Positions 21,180 through 31,613 of a stretch of DNA of 64,000 bases are shown here, in pieces; the stretch's first letter is position 1, and each line of letters starts with the position of its first letter. The notes under the pieces are model-generated. The model worked only from the letters and a program-made list of their open reading frames with translations, had not been told where the DNA came from and did no database searches. The stretch is from Arsenophonus sp052174495 (GTDB lineage: Bacteria; Pseudomonadota; Gammaproteobacteria; Enterobacterales; Enterobacteriaceae). The stretch covers positions 1 through 64,000 of the forward strand of contig JBQMRR010000042.1 of assembly GCA_052174495.1 (NCBI GenBank). The letters are read 5' to 3'. The position numbers and the translations under genes are program-made.

Positions 21180-22341
21180 TTTTGCATGAACTCATCCGTA
21201 ATATCGCCAGGAGCTATAGCACTGTTATTAAAAGCAGATCTCGAAGCCATGTGTTGAATACATTCTGAATACTGTCTTGTCTACGAATTATTATCAATCA
21301 TTTGTAATACTTATTTGCTATAGTAAAGCATACAAGATAGCTATGGTGATCTTTAGATTAGGATATCCAAGATTAGGGATCGTCAGTAGTAATTGAGTAT
21401 TTTATAAAGCTCGCTTTTTTGCCTTATCTAAGCGTATAAAAAACGATGAAAGGTGCTACCCATTATGTCTATTTATTCTAAAGAAACATTTTCACTGGTG
21501 ATTTTATAAAGCCATATATAATTTTCTCAATTAAAAGCACATGGTCTTTTACTGATATTATCAGCAAACTGAAACAGCAATAGCTTACTTGATTAAGCGA
21601 CACCTTCTATATTTATTACTTGGCCGATAAACATATACCCAGTCCTGTCAAACCAAGCTGATCACTTTTACTTGCTTCTTAATTATTGGCGGCATTGCAT
21701 GGATGGTAATAAGCTCATTGCGGTAGAAAATGCTTATTAAAAGTTAAAATCGAACTTACCTTAATCGTATTTCCTAATCTTACTATGGGAGATGATACTT
21801 TTGATTTTTATAATGAATATAAAGATATTTCGAGAGATGCAGCACGAATCTCCTATTAGGTAGAAAATAGCTAATGCACTACCTTCACTCTATAAAGGTA
21901 TGGAACCAAAAGTTAAGAGTTAGCTGCGGTAGATTTGGCTATCAAGATAGGCCTGATTCTGCTAATAAATTTGATATTTTCTTAATAAGGTTTTCAGCAA
22001 AAGTATCATTCAGCGATGAAGAAGCTGAAAAACGAGAAGAATAGATGAGCATTCTATGCTTTCCGTTAACACACTAGCGTCAATAAGAATGAGGAATCCA
22101 ATTGAATTAGTTTTTGCGAGAACGAGGCTATGAAACTGACGCGCGAAGCTCTGTAATTCAATAAAATAATTATTTTAATAGCATCTAATCTGCTCCCATC
22201 TGCTCAGAAAAGCTGAGCGCAGGCTAAAGAAGTAACCTTGCCTAACCATGCTGAAAAATAATGTTTAATTTTAGGATAGAAAAGAATTTACGAAGCATCA
22301 TAGTATATCTTGATCGATATACATCATATTTACTAATAACT
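21180..22341 (+). mobile_element. IS256-family relic, plus orientation
   Basis: The best copy for recognising the protein. The plus strand reads NKLIAVENAY (family: ELVAVEDGYRES), a GDDTFDFYNE block near 21790 (family: GDGALGFWKA), then NALPSLYKGMEPKVK near 21875-21920, which matches the HKTANVLNKLP-KSLQPKAK block of mutator-type (IS256) transposases. Frames shift between these blocks. The right end is TTTACTAATAACTT, the inverse of the GAGTTATTAGCAAAT terminus. The N-terminal part is missing. Confidence 0.8.
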
Positions 22342-22910
22342 TATTTTCTTCCCGTATATGGCTTATTGTTTATATGAAATTATTCTGTTGCTTAGATAAT
22401 TTTTTCACCTAATGAAAAAAGTTTATAAGATGTTCAAAAAAAACAAACTTTTTGGTAACGTCGCTAATTTCTTTAACTTCTATGAGATTGGTATTTATTG
22501 CGTAATTAGGAAAAATTAAGAACGATTGCTATCCATATTTATATATGCCATAAATTATCATATCCCTGATAAAATTAAATTTAAGATAAAATATAATTAA
22601 TTTATTTTTATAAAATATAAACTTTTTAATATTTAAATTTATTTTATTACTTTTACTCAACATCAATTATGACAATAACCTATTATCCACTCTTAAATTC
22701 TATTAGTAGATTTTTAGAGATTTTTTAATAAAAAGTTTAAATTTCATTCATAACTTAGCTATTAACTTTTAAATCCAATTTATTAATCAATTATTATAAC
22801 TCAGTTATTAACTCTAAATTTAATATAAAATATTTAATAAATAAATTATACAAAAGAATGATTAATTTTACTAACTTTGTTTATAAAACAATCATTTGAT
22901 TTATAAAAAC
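22342..22910. other. AT-rich spacer upstream of tRNA-Ile
   Basis: About 570 bases of extreme AT content with no recognisable gene or repeat; the tRNA promoter follows. Confidence 0.6.
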
Positions 22911-22939
22911 TAGACCAAAATAAAAACAACACGTATAAT
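22911..22939 (+). promoter_or_regulatory. Likely sigma-70 promoter of the tRNA gene
   Basis: TAGACC (22911-22916), a 17-base spacer and a perfect TATAAT (22934-22939), with the mature tRNA 5' end 15 bases downstream. Confidence 0.6.
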
Positions 22940-22953
22940 ACATCCCACTTATA

Positions 22954-23029
22954 GGCCCCTTGGCTCAGTGGTTAGGGCAGGCGACTCATAATCGCTTGGT
23001 CGCTGGTTCAAATCCAGCAGGGGCCACCA
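22954..23029 (+). tRNA. tRNA-Ile2 (CAU anticodon, lysidine type)
   Basis: 76 bases folding as a cloverleaf: acceptor GGCCCCT, D arm GCTCAGTGGTTAGGGC, anticodon stem GGCGA, loop CTCATAA with anticodon CAT, T arm CTGGTTCAAATCCAG, encoded CCA. It is almost identical to E. coli ileX/ileY and unlike elongator tRNA-Met (GGCTACG...), so it is the isoleucine tRNA whose C34 is converted to lysidine by TilS to read AUA. The D stem holds a T-G wobble where E. coli has T-A. Confidence 0.95.
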
Positions 23030-23239
23030 AATTTTGGCTGTATAACAACTAATTAATATACTTATTAATATAAGTGTTTTTCTATTGTAGAATCATAGAC
23101 TTTATCTTCTATTTACATGGGAAATTGTTACTGAAAAGAGTTACAGTTAATGCTGATAAGCGTCATCAATAAATTCAGTACAATCAATATAAGCCATTGC
23201 TGCTATAAACCTGCTAAGGCATTAATGTTGATGAATGAT

Positions 23240-24574
23240 CAAATATCAGATAGTAAAATTTAATTGAACGTTATGTGATCAGTAAAAAATCATCTCCTGA
23301 GCTAGTTGCAGTTATTCTGAGCAAACTATAGCAGATTAAGTAGCATTAAAGGATTGTTTTCTCGAAGAACAGTGCTTTATTCATCGGCTTTATAGGCTCA
23401 TTGCAACAAAATCTGATTTAATCAGATTCGTCGTTTTTATGATATCCAGTGCGGCTAACGAGAAGGCATGGAATGCCCGGCATTCTTATCGTTTTTTCCA
23501 GATTCCTAATCTCTTCAGGAGTATTTATTCTGATAACTTTTCTAACAAAAATACTAATAGATTTTTTAGTAGCATCAAGACGTTCTCATAGCTAGATACA
23601 CTACTTCCCCCACGCAGCTATCATCCTTAACTTTCATTTTTATATCTATCAAAATAAAGCGCCAGCATATTATCTGTTTTATGTATCCAATAACGTTGCT
23701 ATTATATGTGCTAGAATATTTTTGTCATTTTATTCTAAAAATCAAGGGCATTGTCTTCCATAGCAAGCTTAGGAGATACGATTAACCTACCCGCTCAAAA
23801 TAGCATTAGAAGTTTGGCCAAGTGCGTTTCTGACTCTTAATAAGAGTCTTTTAGGACAACTTGTTTCCTTATGTTTATGCGCAGTACTGCTAATAATAAG
23901 CAGTAGGCAACCGGGATCTACTTTCCTGGTAGGACGGTTATTCCATCAGGCGAGAAATAAATGCAAGTATATCACTTAAATCACGAACCTACCATTGTCG
24001 ATCTCTTCAAGGCATCGTTGCTTTAATCCGCTGATGGTACTTGATAGAGAGATCATGTGCTTCTCACTGAGAAGAGCCAGCAGAATGGAGCCTTTGTGAA
24101 AATCACTGATGCCTACAGCTGCAGGTATAGGCGTGATGTAACTCTTTATCATTTTTTGTACTATTCGGATAAAGGGAAAACAAAGAGCTATTGAAGTATA
24201 TTCCATTGCCTCTACGGATATTCACCTTTTAACCTTAGGTCCTTTAATTTCAACATCGCCAATAGTAATTTATATAGTTCACTGTGGCACATAACCGTTA
24301 CGGACGACAGTGGATGATAATTCGTAGACAAGGTGGCATTCAGAATGTGTCGCAGCATGACTTCGAACGCTACCTTAAGAACGGTGTCTATCAATTGGCT
24401 ATCAATATTACGGATAAGTTCATGCTAAGGATTACAGGTAATATCTAGTTTCGCAAATTACATCTAGGTAGATTATTTATGGAATATCATGGTTATTTTT
24501 TAAAATCATTAACGAAATTAATCAACAGGATATACTAGCATTTCCGAAACTCTATACACCAGAAATGAGGATCA
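23240..24574 (-). mobile_element. IS256-family relic
   Basis: Minus-oriented, decayed copy. The left terminus is eroded (recognisable from about 23240: AACGTTATGTGATCAGTAAA). The right end TCTATACACCAGAAATGAGG is clear. The open stretches at 23976-24206 and 24212-24394 on the minus strand are pieces of the transposase N-terminal half. About 1.3 kb, between tRNA-Ile and rpoD. Confidence 0.75.
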
Positions 24575-24744
24575 CTTGATGTTTAACAACTTTTAGTTAT
24601 TTATAACAAAAGAATGTTTTTATTACTTTATATAATTAGAATGACAAAAACTTTTATCAATGATCTATTGAGTTAAATAATAACATTAATAAAAAGCACC
24701 TATAGATAAGTTATCTTTTGCTATACTAAAAATAAATAAGAATT

Positions 24745-26592
24745 TTATTCATCCAAAAAACTACGCAACACTTCTGAACGACTTGGATGACGCAATTTAC
24801 GTAACGCTTTTGCTTCAATTTGTCGGATCCGCTCGCGGGTAACATCAAATTGTTTACCAACTTCTTCTAATGTATGATCCGTATTCATATCAATACCAAA
24901 GCGCATGCGCAGAACTTTTGCCTCACGGGTCGTTAAACCAGACAGAACTTCATGAGTTGCTGATCTTAGACTTTCCGAAGTAGCAGAATCTAATGGTAGC
25001 TCTAAGGTAGTATCTTCAATGAAATCACCAAGATGTGAATCTTCATCATCACCAATTGGCGTTTCCATCGAAATAGGCTCTTTAGCAATTTTTAATATTT
25101 TACGAATTTTATCCTCAGGCATTAACATGCGTTCTGCCAATTCTTCAGGTGAGGGTTCACGCCCCATTTCTTGTAGTATTTGGCGAGAAATGCGGTTCAG
25201 TTTATTGATTGTTTCAATCATATGCACTGGAATACGAATAGTGCGCGCCTGATCAGCAATTGAACGGGTGATCGCTTGTCGAATCCACCAGGTTGCATAA
25301 GTTGAAAACTTATAACCACGACGATATTCAAATTTATCAACCGCCTTCATTAGACCAATGTTACCTTCTTGAATTAGATCAAGAAACTGAAGTCCACGAT
25401 TAGTGTATTTTTTAGCAATAGAAATAACTAACCGTAAATTAGCTTCAACCATCTCTTTTTTTGCTCGACGAGCTTTTGCTTCACCAATAGACATACGGCA
25501 GTTAATATCTTTTACCTGTTGAATAGTTAAACCAGTTTCTTTTTCAATCTGTTGTAGTTTTTGCAAGGATCGATATATCTCTTCTTCGACTTCAACTAAT
25601 TTTTCAGACCAGGGTTTATTTATTTTTTTTGCCAGAACTAACCAATTGGGATTGGTCTCCTTACCTGAAAATAAGGTAATAAAATTTTTTTTCGGCATTT
25701 TACATTGTTCAATACAGAGTTTCATGATAAGGCGCTCTTGAGAGCGAACACGCTCCATAATATCACGGATATTATTCACTAAATAATCTAATTGTTTTGG
25801 TACTAAACGGAACTCTTTAAAAATCTCAGATAACTGCTCAATTTCTCCTATTGAATTAGGATGATTACGGCCACTTTTTTGGATTTCAATAGAGGTACGT
25901 TCATATTGTTCACGAAGCTCTGAAAATTTCTTCCGAGCGAGTTCTGGGTCGATATTACTTTCATCACTGTCATCACTATCATTGTTTTCGTCTTTATCTT
26001 CATCTTCGTTATCATTTAGAGCTTCTTCTGATAACACTGAAGTAATATCCCTTGCTGTTGATGCAATATCCTCTTTAATGTTTGGATCAACAAAGCCGGT
26101 AATAATATCAGATAGGCGGGTTTCACCTTTTTTAACAGGTTCGTATTGGTCTAATAGATAAGCAATAGCCTCAGGGTATTCAGCAAGAGAACACTGAACC
26201 TGATTAATGCCATCTTCGATGCGCTTAGCAATATCAATTTCGCCTTCACGGGTCAACAATTCTACAGTGCCCATTTCACGCATGTACATCCGTACAGGAT
26301 CTGTTGTACGTCCTATTTCATTTTCAACACTGGATAATACCTGAGCAGCAGCCTCAACAGCATCATCATCAGTACCAGTGGCAGTTTCCGCCAGAATGAG
26401 ATCGTCGGCATCAGGTGCTTCTTCCATCACTTGAATTCCCATATCATTAATCATTTGGATGATATCTTCGATCTGATCTGAATCAACAATATCTTCCGGC
26501 AGATGGTCGTTGACCTCAGCATAGGTCAGGTAGCCTTGCTCTTTACCTTTAGTAACTAGTAGCTTCAGCTGTGACTGCGAGTTTTGCTCCAT
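24745..26592 (-). CDS. rpoD: RNA polymerase primary sigma factor (sigma-70)
   Basis: Housekeeping sigma factor directing RNA polymerase to TTGACA/TATAAT promoters. 615 residues against 613 in E. coli. Region 1.1 at the N-terminus (QLKLLVTKGKEQGYLTYAEVN), region 1.2 (DPVRMYMREMG, about 97-107), an acidic non-conserved insert (DNEDEDKDENNDSDDSDE, about 192-210), region 2 (NLRLVISIAKKYTNRGLQFL to STYATWWIRQAITR, about 380-440), region 3, and region 4.2 (HTLEEVGKQFDVTRERIRQI, about 570-590). All promoter-contact segments are present. It is last in the rpsU-dnaG-rpoD operon order, 192 bases after dnaG. Minus-frame neighbours inside it are shadows. Confidence 0.98.
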   Translation of the reverse strand: MEQNSQSQLKLLVTKGKEQGYLTYAEVNDHLPEDIVDSDQIEDIIQMINDMGIQVMEEAPDADDLILAETATGTDDDAVEAAAQVLSSVENEIGRTTDPVRMYMREMGTVELLTREGEIDIAKRIEDGINQVQCSLAEYPEAIAYLLDQYEPVKKGETRLSDIITGFVDPNIKEDIASTARDITSVLSEEALNDNEDEDKDENNDSDDSDESNIDPELARKKFSELREQYERTSIEIQKSGRNHPNSIGEIEQLSEIFKEFRLVPKQLDYLVNNIRDIMERVRSQERLIMKLCIEQCKMPKKNFITLFSGKETNPNWLVLAKKINKPWSEKLVEVEEEIYRSLQKLQQIEKETGLTIQQVKDINCRMSIGEAKARRAKKEMVEANLRLVISIAKKYTNRGLQFLDLIQEGNIGLMKAVDKFEYRRGYKFSTYATWWIRQAITRSIADQARTIRIPVHMIETINKLNRISRQILQEMGREPSPEELAERMLMPEDKIRKILKIAKEPISMETPIGDDEDSHLGDFIEDTTLELPLDSATSESLRSATHEVLSGLTTREAKVLRMRFGIDMNTDHTLEEVGKQFDVTRERIRQIEAKALRKLRHPSRSEVLRSFLDE

Positions 26593-26784
26593 AATACGCT
26601 ATCCACATTTTATAATTTTAGTTGGTATTAGTCGGCAAAAACAAGTCAGCCAACAATAAAATTAAAGGGAGGATTTAATTGTTTTATGTGCCATGCCCCT
26701 TAATATCATGGCAACTTATAAGTGTTATCCCTATGCTACTTTATCTAGCACCTTAAAAACCAAATATTTTTTACTTTTTTAATA

Positions 26785-28530
26785 CTATTCTTTTATTCTT
26801 GCAATAGTAATTAAACGAACTTCTTCACGTTGTTCACTAGTTAAACCTTCTGTTCTCTCTTTTGCCATCAGAGATGCGAATCTTTCATCAAGTGCGGTAA
26901 TAAATAAATGCTCCAAAGCATCTTTAAACATTTTTTTCGCTATCTCTTCTATCTTTATATCGTTCCAAGTTGCCAGTTTTTTAAGTTGCTTAATAAATTT
27001 ATTGTTACGATAGCATTCTAATAATTGACCAGCATTTATCCCAGGATAGGATTGACAAAATTCAACTAACTCTAAAAATAGAGCTAATCCTGGTAACTGT
27101 AAGTGCTTAATTCCATCAAGAGTAGGAATTAAGCTAACAAAATTTGGATTTTGCAGCAATAGTGCTATTAATATTCGCATTGTTGTTGATTTAATTTTTG
27201 GTGTTTGATATTTTCTTTCAGGTAATCCTTTTTGGATCATAGCAAAAATATGCGAAGTATCAGGAATACCAATAAAATTACCCAATATTTTAGCTAAAAA
27301 TAACTGTAAAGTATCACTAGGCACCTTTTTAATTAAAGGAATAGCAAGATAATTAAATTTTGCCTTACCTTCATAACTGCTTAAATCAACTTGTGTAACT
27401 AATGTATCAAACAAAAATGTAGATAAAGAATCTGATTTATCCATTCGTTGTTCAAAATTTATTTTGCCTTCTTTACGTATTATTGAATCAGGATCTTCAC
27501 CATCAGGTAAAAACATAAATTGTAGCTGACGGCCATCCATTAAATATGGAAGTGCTATTTTAAGAGTTCGCCATGCAGCTCTTCGACCTGCTTTATCCCC
27601 ATCATAACAACAAATAACTGTATTTGTTGTTCGAAAAAGTAACTGGATATGCTCTGCCGTTGTTGATATACCTAATAACGCTACGGCATAATTAATACCA
27701 AATTGCGCTAAAGCTACAACATCCATATAACCTTCGACAACTAATAATTTAGAAAGTGCAAGATTATTTTGTGTTGCTTCATATAATCCATATAATTGAC
27801 GGCCTTTATGAAAAATTTCAGTTTCTGGTGAATTAAGGTATTTTGGCAATCTACCATCTAAAACACGCCCACCAAATGCCACGACTCGTCCCCTCCGATC
27901 TCGTATCGGAAACATTACACGTTCACGAAAGCGATCGTAAGTGCGGCCATTATTACTGGTAACTAACATACCAGTAGCATCTAGCTGTTTACGACTATCA
28001 GGACATTTAGCAAAATTATTCAGTAGATTGTTATTCCAACCGATTGGGGAAAAGCCGATAGAAAAACGATGAATAACTTCATCACTTAATCCGCGCTGTA
28101 CTAAATATTGTTTTGCACTCTGTGAATCTAATTTATTTAATGAATATTGATAAAATTGATTAATATCATTCATTAATTGATAAAGATTTTGTCGATGATG
28201 TCGCTCTATTTGGTTTGAATTATTGCCGGTTTGATAAGGCATTTCCAGTCCGTGCATGGTAGCTAGTTCTTCAATAGTTTCGACAAAATTAAATTTGTCA
28301 TAATTCATTATAAAATCAATAGCATTACCATTAGCACCACAACCAAAACAATAATAAAATTGTTTATTTGCATTAACTGTAAATGAAGGCGTTCTTTCAT
28401 TATGAAATGGACAACACGCGAGATGGTTGTTTCCTTGCTTTTTTAGCGGCAGTTTAGTATCAATAAGATCAATAATATCGGTTCTGGCCAATAAATCATT
28501 GATAAATGTATGTGGAATTCGTCCAGTCAT
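26785..28530 (-). CDS. dnaG: DNA primase
   Basis: Makes RNA primers at the replication fork. 581 residues, identical in length to E. coli DnaG. The N-terminal zinc ribbon is CPFHNERTPSF and FYYCFGCGANG (about 40-66); the RNA polymerase domain has the family EGYMD motif (VVEGYMDVVALAQFG) and the Toprim acidic YDGDKAGRRAAWRT (about 309-322); the C-terminal helicase-binding domain is present though diverged. Middle gene of the macromolecular synthesis operon; a T1-like hairpin lies 31 bases upstream of its start. Confidence 0.98.
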   Translation of the reverse strand: MTGRIPHTFINDLLARTDIIDLIDTKLPLKKQGNNHLACCPFHNERTPSFTVNANKQFYYCFGCGANGNAIDFIMNYDKFNFVETIEELATMHGLEMPYQTGNNSNQIERHHRQNLYQLMNDINQFYQYSLNKLDSQSAKQYLVQRGLSDEVIHRFSIGFSPIGWNNNLLNNFAKCPDSRKQLDATGMLVTSNNGRTYDRFRERVMFPIRDRRGRVVAFGGRVLDGRLPKYLNSPETEIFHKGRQLYGLYEATQNNLALSKLLVVEGYMDVVALAQFGINYAVALLGISTTAEHIQLLFRTTNTVICCYDGDKAGRRAAWRTLKIALPYLMDGRQLQFMFLPDGEDPDSIIRKEGKINFEQRMDKSDSLSTFLFDTLVTQVDLSSYEGKAKFNYLAIPLIKKVPSDTLQLFLAKILGNFIGIPDTSHIFAMIQKGLPERKYQTPKIKSTTMRILIALLLQNPNFVSLIPTLDGIKHLQLPGLALFLELVEFCQSYPGINAGQLLECYRNNKFIKQLKKLATWNDIKIEEIAKKMFKDALEHLFITALDERFASLMAKERTEGLTSEQREEVRLITIARIKE

Positions 28531-28560
28531 AAATTCTTAATTGATGAAAGATAACAAGTC

Positions 28561-28582
28561 GTGCTTTGCTGTTAGAAAGCAC
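28561..28582 (-). terminator. Hairpin between rpsU and dnaG (T1-like attenuator)
   Basis: GTGCTTT and AAAGCAC arms around an eight-base loop, ending 31 bases before the dnaG start. It lies where the partial terminator T1 of the E. coli rpsU-dnaG-rpoD operon sits, which lowers dnaG expression relative to rpsU. No strong U-tract, so weak termination at best. Confidence 0.5.
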
Positions 28583-28634
28583 TGTATTTTATAATCACTG
28601 TTACTTAATTATTACGATTGTTGAATTGTAATAA

Positions 28635-28850
28635 TTAGTGCAAACGAATACGACGTTCGTTTTCCCGAACCAATTTTTTAGCGTGGCGCTTTACTGCTGA
28701 TGCTTTTTCACGTTTACGTACAGTTGTTGGTTTTTCATAAAACTCACGACGACGCACTTCAGCTAGTATCCCTGCTTTTTCACAAGAACGTTTAAAACGA
28801 CGTAGCGCTACTTCAAATGGCTCGTTTTCACGTACTTTAATTACCGGCAT
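28635..28850 (-). CDS. rpsU: 30S ribosomal protein S21
   Basis: Small, very basic ribosomal protein of 71 residues, the usual length. It reads MPVIKVRENEPFEVALRRFK at the start and ends ENERRIRLH, essentially the enterobacterial S21. Strong Shine-Dalgarno GAGGTGAAAGG before the ATG. First gene of the rpsU-dnaG-rpoD operon and divergent from tsaD, as in E. coli. Confidence 0.98.
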   Translation of the reverse strand: MPVIKVRENEPFEVALRRFKRSCEKAGILAEVRRREFYEKPTTVRKREKASAVKRHAKKLVRENERRIRLH

Positions 28851-28922
28851 ATGCCTTTCACCTCAAAAAAATCGGTTTTTGCTTTGCTAACAATATTATT
28901 GTCAGCTATCTTATAGTAGAGA

Positions 28923-28952
28923 ATCTTACTTCAATTTCTATGGCTTTGTAAA
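28923..28952 (-). promoter_or_regulatory. Candidate promoter of the rpsU operon
   Basis: On the minus strand, TTTACA (28952-28947), 18 bases, then TAAGAT (28928-28923), about 75 bases before rpsU. It lies in the 312-base rpsU-tsaD spacer, which is otherwise featureless AT-rich sequence. Proposed from consensus only. Confidence 0.3.
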
Positions 28953-29162
28953 GTGCTGTATATAAACGAGATGCAAAATCCATCTAACTATTTTAGAGTA
29001 AAAAAATTAGCATTATTTAGATTAAAATGGATAACCATATAAATCATATTTATTAATAGTAACTAATTTGATCTAGATAAATATTTATTTAATAAAAAGT
29101 TGCACCATTTTTACATAAATACTGATAAACTTATATTTATTAGTAAAGGTGGTAAGTAATGT

Positions 29163-30194
29163 ATGCGTATTTTAGGTATAGAGACATCTTGTGATGAAAC
29201 CGGTATCGCAATTTATGATGATCAAGTAGGTTTATTAGCGAATCAATTATATAGTCAGATAAAATTGCATGCCGATTATGGTGGAGTAGTACCTGAATTA
29301 GCTTCTCGCGATCATATTCGTAAAACAATCCCTCTAATTAAAGTAGCACTACAAGAAGCGAGTTTAACTGGCAATGATATTGATGGTGTTTCTTATACCG
29401 CAGGTCCTGGTTTGATAGGAGCTTTATTGGTTGGAGCGGCAATAGGGCATTCATTAGCGTTTGCCTGGAAAGTACCAGCTATTCCCATTAATCACATGGA
29501 GGGGCATTTACTGGCACCAATGCTGGAAAAAAACAGTCCTGAATTTCCTTTTGTGGCATTATTGGTCTCTGGTGGACATACTCAATTAATTAATGTAATT
29601 GCAATTGGTGAATATCAGTTATTAGGTGAATCAATTGATGATGCTGCTGGTGAAGCTCTTGATAAGATAGGAAAGTTATTAGGTTTAGATTATCCAGGCG
29701 GGCCGGCACTCTCATTGATGGCTCAACATGGACAAGTTGGGCAATTTGTATTTCCTCGCCCGATGACAAACCGCCCGGGGTTAAATTTTAGTTTTTCAGG
29801 ATTAAAAACTTTTGCTGCTAATATCATTCGTAATAATAGGATGGATCATCAAACCACTGCTGATATTGCTCGAGCATTTGAAGATGCTGTTGTGGATACA
29901 TTAGTAATAAAATGTAAACGTGCTTTAGAACAGACTGGTTCTAAGCGTTTGGTTATGGCTGGTGGTGTAAGTGCAAATCGTATTTTGCAGCTAAAAATGG
30001 CAGAATCAATAAAAAAAATTGGCGGCCAGGTTTTTTATGCTCGTCCCGAATTTTGTACCGATAATGGCGCAATGATAGCGCTAGCTGGCATGATCCGTTT
30101 AAAACATGGCGTAAACGATAGTATGAATATCACTGTCAAAGCACGTTGGCCACTAGTAAATTTATCACCGTTAGCAGAAAAAAACTTTCCATAA
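29163..30194 (+). CDS. tsaD: tRNA N6-threonylcarbamoyltransferase subunit TsaD
   Basis: Transfers threonylcarbamoyl to A37 of ANN-decoding tRNAs (t6A), with TsaB and TsaE. 343 residues against 337 in E. coli. It has the ASKHA-fold start MRILGIETSCDETGIAIYD, the metal ligands H111 and H115 in NHMEGHLLAP, the VSGGHTQL loop, and the C-terminal MAGGVSANRIL and CTDNGAMIA motifs. ATG at 29163 follows AAAGGTGG. Divergent from rpsU, as in E. coli. t6A on the AUA-reading tRNA-Ile2 in this window would depend on it. Confidence 0.98.
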   Translation: MRILGIETSCDETGIAIYDDQVGLLANQLYSQIKLHADYGGVVPELASRDHIRKTIPLIKVALQEASLTGNDIDGVSYTAGPGLIGALLVGAAIGHSLAFAWKVPAIPINHMEGHLLAPMLEKNSPEFPFVALLVSGGHTQLINVIAIGEYQLLGESIDDAAGEALDKIGKLLGLDYPGGPALSLMAQHGQVGQFVFPRPMTNRPGLNFSFSGLKTFAANIIRNNRMDHQTTADIARAFEDAVVDTLVIKCKRALEQTGSKRLVMAGGVSANRILQLKMAESIKKIGGQVFYARPEFCTDNGAMIALAGMIRLKHGVNDSMNITVKARWPLVNLSPLAEKNFP

Positions 30195-30231
30195 ATCGGT
30201 TTAAAGTATAAAAAATTAAATTATTAATTAA

Positions 30232-30888
30232 TTACTTTTTCTTGTTTTTTAGTAAAAAAATAATTTTTTTATTTCTTTTTTCTCTTTTTTTCTTCATTTT
30301 TTGCCATATAGGGCTTTCTTTTCCTCTCCATAGGCGCTGAATATTTTCATAATGGCGAAAGAGCATTAAACATGAAACTACCGTAACCGGAAAAGTGAAT
30401 TCTGGTTTAAACCACCAAACATAGAAGGGAGCTAATAGAGCAGTGATAATAGCTCCTAATGATGAATATCCACTGAGTAGCACAGTTAGTAACCAGGTAC
30501 CTGCGATGATGCTAGATAAACCCCAGCCAATGGCAACAATTGAGCCAAAGGCAGTAGCAACACCTTTTCCACCTTTAAAATGAAAGAAAATAGGGTATAT
30601 ATGCCCCAAACAGGAGGCAATAGCAATAATTCCAAGATAAAAAGAGGAGGTATTTAAATAATAGTAGGCTAACCATACTGGAATCATACCTTTTAGAATA
30701 TCGCAAATGAGCACAGCTAAAGCAGCGGCTTTTTTGCCACCGATGCGTAATACGTTTGTTGCTCCAGGGTTCTCTGAACCTTGATATCTTGGATCAGGAA
30801 GACCTATCAAGCGACAGATCAATACAGCGCTGGAGATTGAACCACAGAGGTAAGCGAAGATAATCATGCCAAGTGCGATTGCACTCAT
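30232..30888 (-). CDS. plsY: Acyl-phosphate glycerol-3-phosphate acyltransferase
   Basis: Membrane enzyme that acylates glycerol-3-phosphate from acyl-phosphate, the first acyl step of phospholipid synthesis. 218 residues (E. coli about 205) with five predicted membrane segments. The three family motifs are visible: GSISSAVLICRL with GSENPGATNVLR (about 37-48), HFKGGKGVATAFG (about 102-114), and the later RHYENIQRLWRGKE (about 177-190). A Lys/Arg-rich tail of about 20 residues exceeds the usual length and comes from AT-rich codons, probably end drift. It lies between tsaD and folB, a conserved enterobacterial neighbourhood. Confidence 0.97.
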   Translation of the reverse strand: MSAIALGMIIFAYLCGSISSAVLICRLIGLPDPRYQGSENPGATNVLRIGGKKAAALAVLICDILKGMIPVWLAYYYLNTSSFYLGIIAIASCLGHIYPIFFHFKGGKGVATAFGSIVAIGWGLSSIIAGTWLLTVLLSGYSSLGAIITALLAPFYVWWFKPEFTFPVTVVSCLMLFRHYENIQRLWRGKESPIWQKMKKKREKRNKKIIFLLKNKKK

Positions 30889-31250
30889 ATCGTTGCTCCA
30901 AAATAAGCAAGACCTTTTTAACTTAACATATTAATAATACTTGTACTTTATCAAAGTATTATTTGTGTCCTTGTTTCAAGGACCATGGATATATCAGAAT
31001 ATTAAAATAATATATACAATATAGTTATTGGTAACACACTAATAAATATTTATCTTACTATTTATTTTTAAGTTCTGATGAATTATATTTCAACTTTTTT
31101 TTTCAAAAACTATTAATACAATAGTCTTTATTTTTCTATCTTTTCTGAAGATTTTACTAAAAAATGTCTTCATTATACCATTTTAAAATGGTAATAGAGA
31201 AGTATCTGGAAAGCGATTATTTATCGCAATTAAAAATAAGAGAAAGGTAA
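30889..31250. other. plsY-folB divergent spacer
   Basis: About 360 bases, AT-rich, holding the promoters of the two divergent genes. No convincing -10/-35 pair, repeat or small gene recognised. Confidence 0.5.
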
Positions 31251-31607
31251 ATGGATATTATATTTATTGAACAGTTATCAGTATTCACAACTATTGGTGT
31301 TTATGATTGGGAACAAGCTACTCAACAAAAATTGTTACTTGATATTGAGATGGGCTGGGATAATCAGCATGCAGCTAAAAATGATAAAATAGAATATTGT
31401 TTAGATTATGCTCAGGTTACCAAAGTAATAATTAAACATATAGAAACACGAAAATTTGTATTGATAGAACGGGTTGCGCAGGAAGTTGCTGATATTATTT
31501 TAAATCAGTTTGGTAGTTGTTGGGTACAAGTTAAAGTTTATAAACAAGGTATTATAACGCAGGCTAAACAAGTTGGTGTAATTATAGAGCGGACAAAATC
31601 TACTTAA
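31251..31607 (+). CDS. folB: Dihydroneopterin aldolase
   Basis: Cleaves 7,8-dihydroneopterin to 6-hydroxymethyl-dihydropterin in folate synthesis. 118 residues; reads MDIIFIEQLSVFTTIGVYDWEQ, the E. coli FolB start, with LDYAQVTK and the catalytic-region FVLIERVAQEVAD, and ends VGVIIERTKS. Translation signal AGAAAGG before ATG. In E. coli uppP lies between folB and cca; here it is absent and the two genes converge with six bases between them. It supplies the folate that GlyA uses. Confidence 0.97.
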   Translation: MDIIFIEQLSVFTTIGVYDWEQATQQKLLLDIEMGWDNQHAAKNDKIEYCLDYAQVTKVIIKHIETRKFVLIERVAQEVADIILNQFGSCWVQVKVYKQGIITQAKQVGVIIERTKST

Positions 31608-31613
31608 ATTAAC

